Shown here piece after piece: positions 30,584 to 39,359 of a stretch of DNA of 64,000 nucleotides. The DNA comes from Euclidia mi (Eukaryota; Arthropoda; Insecta; Lepidoptera; Erebidae). Positions within the stretch are counted from its first letter, which is position 1, and the number at the start of each line of letters is the position of its first letter. The stretch covers positions 57,450,047 to 57,514,046 of the forward strand of contig OX123197.2 in the NCBI GenBank assembly GCA_944739405.2. Reading direction: 5' to 3'. The position numbers and the translations under genes are program-made. The notes under the pieces were generated by a model. It saw nothing but the letters and a program-made list of their open reading frames with translations. It was not told the origin of the DNA and made no database searches.

Positions 30584-32412
30584 ACATGCAGGGCCTATCT
30601 GGCAAAAAATTAGAATTAAGTTTATTTCTAGAGAAATATGATGTTAAAGTATTGTGTTTAACGGAACACTGGTTAAATAACCATGAGATTATTGTCATTA
30701 ATCAATATTACATAATGCAGAGCGCATATATAAGAAAGCAGGCTATTAGAGGCGGTTCTCTCATAATGACTTCAAATTTATTAAAATGCAAAGAACGTAA
30801 AGATATTGTAAACTTATCTATTGAGCGCACTATTGAGTTGTCCTGTGTGGAACTAGATTTATATATTGTAATTTGTGTATATCGACCCCCTTCTGGTGAT
30901 TATAATCTATTTGAGACTGTTATGGAAGATGCTATTAATAAAATTAAATGTAGCAGTAAAAATATTATAGTTTGTGGCGATTTTAATATTAATATTTTAG
31001 AGAACTCTTCACAGTGTACTAGATTTCTGAATTTTTTTAAGTCATTTAATTTAAGTAACTTATTTTGTGAACCTACTAGAGTCTCTGCAACATCTTCTAC
31101 TTGTTTGAATAATATATTTAGTTCTTGTGTTGCTAAAAACCCAGTAGTTATTAGTTCTCTTCCTTCTGATCACCGTGGACAGATAGCTAGTTTTTCTTGT
31201 TCAGCTTATAATAAATCACATACAGTACAATGTAGGCCTCAAACTACCAATCGTCTTATACATTTCAAAAACAATATTATCGCAAATCTCAATCCTTCAA
31301 TATTGAACTCAGAAAATCCAAATAAAATTTATAATTCACTTTTTGGACTAATCATTAATGAGTTTCAAAATACTTTTAAGAGTAAAACTGTAACACTAAA
31401 GGGTACTACCGGATCTTTTAACCAGTGGGCCACTAAAGGTATATACAGAAGTAGAGCCAAGTTATTTGAATTATATGGTTTGAAACAACATAGATTTGAC
31501 ACACCGTTTCTAAATTATGTAAAAAGCTACTCAAAAATTTTTAAACAAGTTTGTATTATGGCAAAATCAAAATTTATTAGTGGTAAAATTAAGCAATCGA
31601 CAAATATAATTAAAGAAACGTGGAGAATTATAAATAATGTAACTGGTAGAACACGACAACGAGAAAACCAATTTGAAATCAAAGATAGCAATTTATTAGT
31701 CACAGACAAATCTCAAGTTGCGCATATGTTCAATAGTTTCTTTGCAAGCATACCAATAACAACTACTAGTTCCTTACAATCATCGTCTTTATACGCTGGA
31801 AATTTGTTGCTTAGCAGTGTACCTGAATGCAAGAGCGTGTTTAGATTCGAGCACGTCACCCCGCAAGATATATTGATCGCATTTAATTCAATTACTATTA
31901 AAAATACCGGCGACTTTTGGGGCATTTCAATTAAAATTTTAAGTACTATAGTTGAGACTGTTGCGCCTTACCTCTCTATAATTTTTAACCAATATTTTGA
32001 CCTAGGCGTATTTCCGGATTTGATGAAGCTAAGTAAAATCATACCTTTATTCAAATCTGGTAGTAAAAATGACATAAATAATTTTAGGCCCATCTCTATC
32101 TTGCCGGCATTTAGTAAAATATTTGAAAAGATTTTACTAAAGCAGCTACTAAGACACTTTAATTTAAATAGTCTGCTTCACAAAGATCAATACGGATTTA
32201 CTAAAGGTAGATCCACTACTGATGCGGGTGTTGCTCTCATAAAACACGTCTATAATGCTTGGGAGTCATCTAAAAATGCTATCGGAGTATTTTGTGACCT
32301 ATCAAAAGCATTTGATTGCGTTCATCACGACACACTACTGCGTAAGCTCCGCCACTACGGCGTAGAGGAAACCGCACTTAGTGTTGTCGAGTCGTACCTG
32401 CGGCAGAGATTT
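30584..32412 (+). pseudogene. X ORF2, AP endonuclease and first half of RT
   Basis: About 610 open codons. Endonuclease: MQGLSGKKLELSLFLEKY, LCLTEHWLNNHEI, IVICVYRPPSGDY, NIIVCGDFNINIL and LPSDHRGQI, i.e. the Glu, GDFN and SDH catalytic motifs are present. Then the linker (ATKGIYRSRAKLFELYG, KETWRIINNVTGRT). RT start: LSKIIPLFKSGSKND, NNFRPISILPAFSKIFEKIL, QYGFTKGRSTTDAG and GVFCDLSKAFDCVHHDTLL with the first catalytic Asp. It is cut at YLRQRF by LINE Z. The N-terminus is truncated by a few residues, and the upstream open codons derive from the SINE. Confidence 0.92.
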
Positions 32413-32714
32413 ATTTATTTATTTTATTTTAAAACTTTATGCACATAATAGTACAAAGGCGGACTTAATGCCGAAGGCATTTTCTACCAGTCAACCTTTG
32501 GGTGATGCAGAGAAATATGTAATAGGTGCAGTTTTTAAATTAAAATGAAAAACAAAAGACAAACCTACTCATTAATATAAAATATAAAATGATATACATA
32601 GAACTAATATACGTACTTACATACATACCATAACTATATATATATAAATATATATATATAAATAAACGCATAAATATATATTCTATAATTCTAATAAATA
32701 TATACATAAGTATA

Positions 32715-32966
32715 TGTGTAATAGTAGACAAAGTTTTGTAATGAAAACCTCAGATTCCGTTGATAACAGCTTTAATCTTGGTTATTTGACATTATTACAA
32801 TGATTCGCAGTTTTTACGTATTGATGCCAGCGTAACAAAATTAGAAATCGAATAACAAAAATATGTGCGGGTGTAAGTAAAATAAATTTAGGAGTCAGGT
32901 ACAGTATTACTTAAACGAGTAACTTGATGCCATTTAAAATGATCAGGCGTTTATGCAGCGCAGACA
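32715..32966 (-). repeat. BEL/Pao 3' LTR
   Basis: 252 bp, same sequence as 39,079-39,330, TG...CA ended. The polyadenylation signal must be here; AATAAA-like bases occur but were not resolved. Confidence 0.95.
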
Positions 32967-32978
32967 TCTTCCCCCCCG
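32967..32978 (-). promoter_or_regulatory. Polypurine tract
   Basis: Minus-strand sense ACGGGGGGGAAGA directly abuts the 3' LTR start TGTCTGCG, the expected place for plus-strand priming. Confidence 0.8.
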
Positions 32979-33001
32979 TTGAAAGACTCCTTTCAACTGC
33001 G

Positions 33002-36000
33002 TTAGTCGTCATCCGGTAAAGATGTAGGCAAGGGGCAGATCCGTGTGAGAGGCCTCCTGAAGCAGCCTCTGGTAGTCTCCACGTCTGCGACTCGTGTGAC
33101 GCCGTCGGTTCCAGGGAACAGGCGGCTGACTCGTCCCATTCGCCAGCTCAGTGGTGGGACGTTATCCTCCTGGAGAAGAACTAAATCTCCAACTTGCAGG
33201 GATGCTGAATTAGTACGCCATTTGGAGCGCTGTTGTAGTTCAGCTATATATTCCTTTTCCCAGCGCTGCCAAAAATGCCGATGAATCTGTTCAAGCTTCA
33301 AGTAACGTTGAAGGTTGTTCTGGTTCTCGTGCTCGAGCGATGGACCAGGCAATGCATTTAGGGCACGCCCTATCAGAAAGTGACCGGGAGATAGGAAATG
33401 GTAATCGTTAGGGGAAGGGGAGAGTGGGCACAAAGGTCGACTATTAAGCACAGCTTCCACTTGTGTGAAGAGAGTACATATCTCCTCAAACGTTAAATGA
33501 TGGTTCCCCATAACGCGTTTTAAATGGTATTTCGCGGATTTAACGCCGGCTTCCCAGATGCCGCCGAAATGTGGAGCATACGTGGGAGAAAACACAAACT
33601 TTATGCCTTCATTGGTAGCAAAATTAACTACAGGTTCATGATTAGTTTTAAGAAAATTGCCAATCTCTTTAGCTGCCGCAACAAAGTTGCGACCGTTATC
33701 GCAAAATATCTCCGCTGGCTTACCTCGACGCGATATAAATCTGCGTAACGTCATGATAAACGCGTCCTTGGACAAATCACTGACGGCTTCCAGGTGCACA
33801 CACTTATAGCGAAAACATACAAACAAACATAAATAGGTTTTAATTAGTCGTGCACCTCGACCCTTTCTATTTAGTGTTAGGAACGGACCAGCGAAGTCAA
33901 CTCCCACAGTACGGAATGGAAAATCAGGTATGATGCGCTGTGCAGGTAAATTTCCCATCATGGGAGTTAATGTTTTACCTTGTATACGTCTACATCGAAC
34001 ACAAACATGTACTGTGCGGCGGGCCAAATGCCTACCATTTATAGGCCACACAGTCTCTCTTACACAGGCCAGCAACAGCTGAGGCCCAGCATGCATATTG
34101 TGTAAGTGTTCATATTTAAAATACAATTTAGTGAGTGGATGAGAAGCGTGTAAAAGTATAGGATGTTTTTTAGTATAATTGTAATTAGATAATTCTATCC
34201 TACCACCGACCCTCATCACCTTGTCATCATCCAAAAAGGGTGAAAGTGACAAAAGTGTTGACTTGCTACTTAAAGTTTTATTTTTTAACAAAAGATTGTA
34301 CTCTAGAGTAAATGAAGTTTGCTGAGCAATTTTACATAAGCTAATAAAAGATAATTCTAATTCGCTAACATTTAATTTACCAAATAATTTATCTTTAGGA
34401 CATTTATATCTTATGTTATGTATGAATCTATTGACATACGCAAATACACGTCTCAGTTTTAAAAACGATGAAAACTTATCTATTTTTAGAATTTCTGTTG
34501 CTGGTTCCAGGACAACAGCGGAAGTGGACTTCATCTCAGGTAAGTCTGATTCATTTATTAATTTCTTTAAATAGGGCCAATCGGATTCAGGCTGTATTAG
34601 AAAGCTTGGACCTGACCACCAGAAATTAGAATTGATGATTTGATCTGGGCTCACGCCCCTTGAGATCAGGTCAGCTGGATTCTGATCAGTCGGCACATAG
34701 CGCCACGACGAACTATCGGTAAGTTCATTAATTTCGGCTACCCTATTAGCTACAAACGTTTTTAACTTTGCAGAATTACCATTTAACCAGCTGAGGACAA
34801 CGCTGGAATCGCACCAGTAAATGATGCGATTGACATCACATCGCAGAGAGCTGGTAACTGTCTTACACAATTTTGCAGCTAATAGCGCAGCGCAAAGCTC
34901 CAGACGCGGTATTGTTATCGGTTTCAACGGCGCCACCTTAGACTTAGCACACAGTAAATTTACCTTTACCTCGCCAGCTAAGTTGTGTGACCGTAGGTAC
35001 ACACAGGCACCGTAAGCGACTTGAGAAGCATCACTAAAGGTATGTATTTCTATATAATTAGGAGCTTCGCATAGTGTTAAGCGCGGGATCTGTAAATCTG
35101 ATAAAAAATGTAAATTGCCAATGAACTTGTTCCAGGATTCCAGGATATCGGAACTAACTGGTTCATCCCAACCCTTCTTGTTCAGCCATAAGGACTGAAG
35201 TAACATTTTAGGTATAATTACACATGGACTGAGAATTCCAAGAGGATCAAAAATCTTGAATGATGCAGACAGTATCGATCGCTTGGTAACCACATCATTT
35301 TTATTGGGAATCTCAATCGATATTTGAAGGGTATCGGTTTTAGGATTCCAATTTAATCCTAAAGTATTATTAGATTCACTTAAACTAACCTTATCATTCT
35401 GATCAATGACTGATGATGATAAAATGCTTGGTAAATTCGATCTGAATTTACGTAGTTTAAACCCACCTGACTTTAAAGTGTCCGACACCTTGCGTTGAAT
35501 GTATAATAGCTTGGACTCGTCGTTTGATCCGGTGACCAGATCGTCGACGTAATGGTCGTGTTTAATAATGTTACCTATAAGCTGGTCATCGCAATTCTCT
35601 GCCAATACTGACAAACACTTGGTGCTCAAATATGTAGCACTTGCAAGACCATAAGTTACGGTTTTCAAACGTAAAGTTTTGATAGGATTGGACTCATCAC
35701 TTCTCCAAAGTATTAATTGTAAATTACGATCCTTTTCATTTAATTCAACCATTCTAAAGAATTTTTCAATATCAGCTGTCAAAATATATTTGTACTGACG
35801 AGCTCGAATCAAAATAGAAAAGATTGAGTCTTGAACATTGGGACCGACCATCTGCAGATCGTTCAGAGAGAAACCTGAGGAAGTTCGTGCCGATCCATCA
35901 AAGACAACACGAGTCTTTGTCGTTTCACTGTTTTGCTTATATACTGCATGATGGCAAAGATAATAGGATGGAACGGGATTAGTAGTCGGACATTCCTCTA

Positions 36001-38266
36001 AATGACCTAACTCTAAATATTCTTGAATGAAATTGCAATATTTCAACTTTAATTCTGGATTCTTACGGAAACGTCTTTCTAAATACAACAATCGTTTTTT
36101 AGCCATAGCGTAAGAATCTCCTAAACAATCTGGATTATCAATTAGGGGCAGCCTCACACAAAATCTACCCGATTCTAAACGATAAGTATTACGATAAAAA
36201 TGGTCTTCACATGCCTGCTCAATTTTGCTAAAATATTGCTTATCTGGAACCTGCTCAAGTTCCCAAAACCTTTTCAAATGAGAATCAATATTGGAATTAT
36301 TGCATTCGTCACTATCACTAATTGAAACATGACACGGAATATTTTTAGGTGACGAACAATTCCTTACATTTGGAGAAATTGGGCCGGCAACGAGCCAACC
36401 TAGCTTTGAGCTACGAAGCTGGGGCATATTAGTACCTAATGCAAGCTGATCACATCCGAGTAGGTCCCAAAACAGGTCTGCACCTATCAAGACGTCTATG
36501 GCTGAAGGCCGATTAAAGCTAGGATCAGCTAGCTGTAGGTTGGTTGGAATATTTAATTGACTAATGTCTATAGATTGTTTTGGAATAACACTTGTTAATT
36601 GGTTTAATACATAAAATGACTGTACAACACTATAGTCATCATTAAGAGAATTTAATCGGGCAATACAACTTTTGTTTACGTATTCCGCTAAGTTGTTGCC
36701 TATACCGATAACGTTTATAGTATTAATAGCACATACCTGTAATGATAACTTGTTCATAAGTGACTGGCTAATAAATGAAGACTGACTGCCACAGTCTAAC
36801 AAAGCACGCACTCGAAATTGTTTGTTTGTTTGTGGATTGATAACATTAACCATAGCTGTTGATAAAAGAATGTGATTTTCTATAAAATTATCACTAATAG
36901 AATTATTTACTGATATTTCAGTTGAACCACGATCTGTGTTGGTATTATTGCTGCTGACTGTACTAGCATTACTTGCACTAGTATTGTTTAAATTAGGGGA
37001 ATGCAAGAGTGAATTGTGCCTACGCTTGCACTCACGACAGGGACCCAACTTGCAGTCACGTGCACGATGCCCAGTTCGTAAACAATTGGAGCATAAGTGC
37101 AACTTAAATGCTTCATCTCGTCGTTCCTGAACGCTCTTCGCAAGGAATGTAGGGCAGTCGTATATCCAGTGGTCACCCTTACAGACAACGCACTGCTTAG
37201 CGACAGAGCCGGTGTTCTGAACTGTAGATGAAAAGGATTTAGTACTACGAGAATTGTTATTATTGTTTTGACGTGATTGTGTGACCTTGGGTATATCAGA
37301 CTTGTTTTGATTCATAGTTTCTAACACATCAGCGCGATCAGTTAGGAATTTTTTGAAATCCTTTAAAGCAGGGAGATTGGACAAATTATTACGATGTTCT
37401 TCCCACTTCATGGCAGTACGATTATCTAATTTTGGTATAAGAATTTTAATAATTATCATTTCAAGCAGTTCATCTTTCGTTGCTAAACTTGACAATGCTC
37501 GCAAGTTTTTAGTTACGTGGTCAACTAGAAACCTCAGTGATTTGTCCGATTCACGTTTGTGTTGTTGTTGTGTTGATTCGAAATATATCAATGAATTAAG
37601 GTGTTGATTTATAAGTTGGCGCTTGTTATCGTAACGATCGCACAAAAGCTGCCATGCAGTTTTATAATTATTTTCAGAAATCTCTAAATTGGAAATAATT
37701 CGCGCGGCTTCCTTTTCAAGATACGATACCAAATAATGGAACTTGTGAATAGGTTTAATGCGTTCATGGTTATGAATAAGCGATAAATAGGTATCTCGGA
37801 ACTCAAGCCAGCGGAAATAAGCGCCATCAAACTTTGCGATTTGTATTTGTGGTAATTTAAAATCAACATGATGACATTGAGATGACAGATCGTTATGACA
37901 TTGTGATGAATTGTGCAAATCAGATTCGTTTGAAGTATTTTTGTACTTATCAAGTTGCTCTTCAGCAATTGCAAGATGAGAAGTGAAGATCTGCTCAATT
38001 TCATCACGTTCGTCGATCTCGGAGTCCATATTATCGCAATTAATGACCTCAATCTGAGCCTGTAGTTCATCAAATTTGCTAGACATAGCTCGTATTTTAC
38101 CAATACTAATTTCTAACTCTTTAATTTGGGTTTTATTCAATTTTGAAGAGCATACTCCATCTAAATATTTTTTAAACTTTGTTAAACGACCTTTGACCGA
38201 GCTACGCTTAGCAAACAGTTCCTTCAATTGTTTTGCATTACAGTCTTTATCTTCGCTTAAAGACAT
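33002..38266 (-). CDS. BEL/Pao Gag-Pol polyprotein, complete
   Basis: The open frame extends to 38,308 but its first codon is GTG; I take the ATG at 38,266 (MSLSEDKDC), giving 1,754 residues. Positions below count from 38,308. Gag DUF1759 is at about 145-300 (FDGAYFRWLEFRDTYL). Zinc knuckles: CVVCKGDHWIYDC 373, CSNCLRTGHRARDC 406, CRECKRRH 424. Protease: LLDCGSQSSF (Asp505). RT: ILTADIEKFF, YVDD 920-923. RNase H: FSDAS (Asp1093), RLELC (Glu1137), YWCDSS (Asp1167). Integrase: H1401/H1406/C1436/C1439 zinc site, then Asp1471, Asp1537, Glu1586. C-terminal DUF5641-like part with SWRMGRV. All catalytic residues are present. The protein would assemble, copy and integrate the element. Confidence 0.96.
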   Translation of the reverse strand: MSLSEDKDCNAKQLKELFAKRSSVKGRLTKFKKYLDGVCSSKLNKTQIKELEISIGKIRAMSSKFDELQAQIEVINCDNMDSEIDERDEIEQIFTSHLAIAEEQLDKYKNTSNESDLHNSSQCHNDLSSQCHHVDFKLPQIQIAKFDGAYFRWLEFRDTYLSLIHNHERIKPIHKFHYLVSYLEKEAARIISNLEISENNYKTAWQLLCDRYDNKRQLINQHLNSLIYFESTQQQHKRESDKSLRFLVDHVTKNLRALSSLATKDELLEMIIIKILIPKLDNRTAMKWEEHRNNLSNLPALKDFKKFLTDRADVLETMNQNKSDIPKVTQSRQNNNNNSRSTKSFSSTVQNTGSVAKQCVVCKGDHWIYDCPTFLAKSVQERRDEAFKLHLCSNCLRTGHRARDCKLGPCRECKRRHNSLLHSPNLNNTSASNASTVSSNNTNTDRGSTEISVNNSISDNFIENHILLSTAMVNVINPQTNKQFRVRALLDCGSQSSFISQSLMNKLSLQVCAINTINVIGIGNNLAEYVNKSCIARLNSLNDDYSVVQSFYVLNQLTSVIPKQSIDISQLNIPTNLQLADPSFNRPSAIDVLIGADLFWDLLGCDQLALGTNMPQLRSSKLGWLVAGPISPNVRNCSSPKNIPCHVSISDSDECNNSNIDSHLKRFWELEQVPDKQYFSKIEQACEDHFYRNTYRLESGRFCVRLPLIDNPDCLGDSYAMAKKRLLYLERRFRKNPELKLKYCNFIQEYLELGHLEECPTTNPVPSYYLCHHAVYKQNSETTKTRVVFDGSARTSSGFSLNDLQMVGPNVQDSIFSILIRARQYKYILTADIEKFFRMVELNEKDRNLQLILWRSDESNPIKTLRLKTVTYGLASATYLSTKCLSVLAENCDDQLIGNIIKHDHYVDDLVTGSNDESKLLYIQRKVSDTLKSGGFKLRKFRSNLPSILSSSVIDQNDKVSLSESNNTLGLNWNPKTDTLQISIEIPNKNDVVTKRSILSASFKIFDPLGILSPCVIIPKMLLQSLWLNKKGWDEPVSSDILESWNKFIGNLHFLSDLQIPRLTLCEAPNYIEIHTFSDASQVAYGACVYLRSHNLAGEVKVNLLCAKSKVAPLKPITIPRLELCAALLAAKLCKTVTSSLRCDVNRIIYWCDSSVVLSWLNGNSAKLKTFVANRVAEINELTDSSSWRYVPTDQNPADLISRGVSPDQIINSNFWWSGPSFLIQPESDWPYLKKLINESDLPEMKSTSAVVLEPATEILKIDKFSSFLKLRRVFAYVNRFIHNIRYKCPKDKLFGKLNVSELELSFISLCKIAQQTSFTLEYNLLLKNKTLSSKSTLLSLSPFLDDDKVMRVGGRIELSNYNYTKKHPILLHASHPLTKLYFKYEHLHNMHAGPQLLLACVRETVWPINGRHLARRTVHVCVRCRRIQGKTLTPMMGNLPAQRIIPDFPFRTVGVDFAGPFLTLNRKGRGARLIKTYLCLFVCFRYKCVHLEAVSDLSKDAFIMTLRRFISRRGKPAEIFCDNGRNFVAAAKEIGNFLKTNHEPVVNFATNEGIKFVFSPTYAPHFGGIWEAGVKSAKYHLKRVMGNHHLTFEEICTLFTQVEAVLNSRPLCPLSPSPNDYHFLSPGHFLIGRALNALPGPSLEHENQNNLQRYLKLEQIHRHFWQRWEKEYIAELQQRSKWRTNSASLQVGDLVLLQEDNVPPLSWRMGRVSRLFPGTDGVTRVADVETTRGCFRRPLTRICPLPTSLPDDD

Positions 38267-39058
38267 TTTGTTAAATACTAATAGCAACAACAAACGATAA
38301 ACTAGCACTGAGAACTTTACGAAAAATGCTTATTGTTAATTGAGTTCTAAACAGTAACGCAAAATGAAGGAATAAAGTTATATGTTTAGAATCTTATCTG
38401 ATACTCCTTCGGCGGCACCTGGGGCCCGAACGCAGCCACGCGGCTGCAGCTCGGCAGCACGACGATGCACCGACGTCACCCGAACGCGGCTAGCGGTAGC
38501 TGGCAGCGTCCGGGTGACGAATTTTACAAATGATGACGTAGGTAGTTGTCACACTGAACAATGAATTTTAATTACACTATTTTTCTATATTTACTGGTTG
38601 TTTACTTGAAATAAGCTTTAAATTAGCTAGATACTTTGTTGAACTAATGAAATACACAAGTGGAATGTACCAAACAGCGACCCTTTTGATAGGAAAAATA
38701 GGTTTAGGTGTTAGGGTAAACTATGGGAATGGCACTTAACTGATAGGCGAGACGGCTGCTTCCGGCTGCATTGGTCCTCGCTGATGGCTGTTGGCACTGA
38801 TAGAAACACGAGCTGTTCTACAAATGTTGACGGAATCCTCGAACTGGCGTGGCAGGCTGACGGTGAACCCCGACGTGGCGTCGTCGTAGAAGCTAAGGCT
38901 GGGCGCGGCGCTTTCTGCTGACCGACCTGGCTGGCTTAGTTGTCTTCTTTGATAGTGTTCCTGCGTCTGTAGTCCTCCACAATCAATCTTTGGTAGATTT
39001 CCTTTTGACGAGAATTCTTTGTTTTCGTACTTCGATCCGAATTTTGCAAATCCGTGAT
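38267..39058 (-). other. BEL/Pao leader between primer site and gag
   Basis: About 790 bases with a GC-rich patch (38,395-38,515) that repeats CCCGAACGC and a GGTGACG-like phrase. No conserved coding frame in the sense strand. Packaging signals are expected here but cannot be read by eye. Confidence 0.6.
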
Positions 39059-39071
39059 GTCGCGGTCGCCA
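39059..39071 (-). promoter_or_regulatory. Primer-binding site, tRNA-Arg-like
   Basis: Seven bases after the 5' LTR, minus-strand sense reads TGGCGACCGCGAC. It matches TGGCGACCGTGAC, the complement of the insect tRNA-Arg(UCG) 3' end as I remember it, with one mismatch. The start of minus-strand DNA synthesis is expected here. Confidence 0.7.
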
Positions 39072-39078
39072 ATTTTAA

Positions 39079-39330
39079 TGTGTAATAGTAGACAAAGTTT
39101 TGTAATGAAAACCTCAGATTCCGTTGATAACAGCTTTAATCTTGGTTATTTGACATTATTACAATGATTCGCAGTTTTTACGTATTGATGCCAGCGTAAC
39201 AAAATTAGAAATCGAATAACAAAAATATGTGCGGGTGTAAGTAAAATAAATTTAGGAGTCAGGTACAGTATTACTTAAACGAGTAACTTGATGCCATTTA
39301 AAATGATCAGGCGTTTATGCAGCGCAGACA
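39079..39330 (-). repeat. BEL/Pao 5' LTR
   Basis: 252 bp; I see no differences from the 3' LTR. The promoter should lie here in minus-strand sense, but I cannot point to a distinct TATA box or initiator. Confidence 0.95.
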
Positions 39331-39359
39331 GTATATAAAATAATTAAACGATAAATAAC

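Larger units (their letters stand above)
32715..39330 (-). mobile_element. Intact BEL/Pao LTR retrotransposon (6,616 bp)
   Basis: Two 252-bp LTRs that read as identical begin TGTCTGCGCTGC and end ACTATTACACA (element sense). They flank a tRNA-Arg-like primer site, one gag-pol frame and a purine tract. The 5-bp target duplication GTATA is at 32,710-32,714 and 39,331-39,335. BEL/Pao elements make 4-6 bp duplications, and the domain order protease-RT-RNase H-integrase fits. No envelope-like frame follows integrase. The host site is the 3' UTR of LINE Z. Confidence 0.96.

Noticed and set aside
32413..32448. Continuation of the X polyprotein through 32,448
   Set aside because: The last 12 codons (IYLFYFKTLCT) are the antisense of the LINE Z tail.
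37684..38103. 139-codon minus-strand ORF overlapping BEL/Pao gag
   Set aside because: An out-of-frame shadow of the gag-pol polyprotein with no conserved motif.
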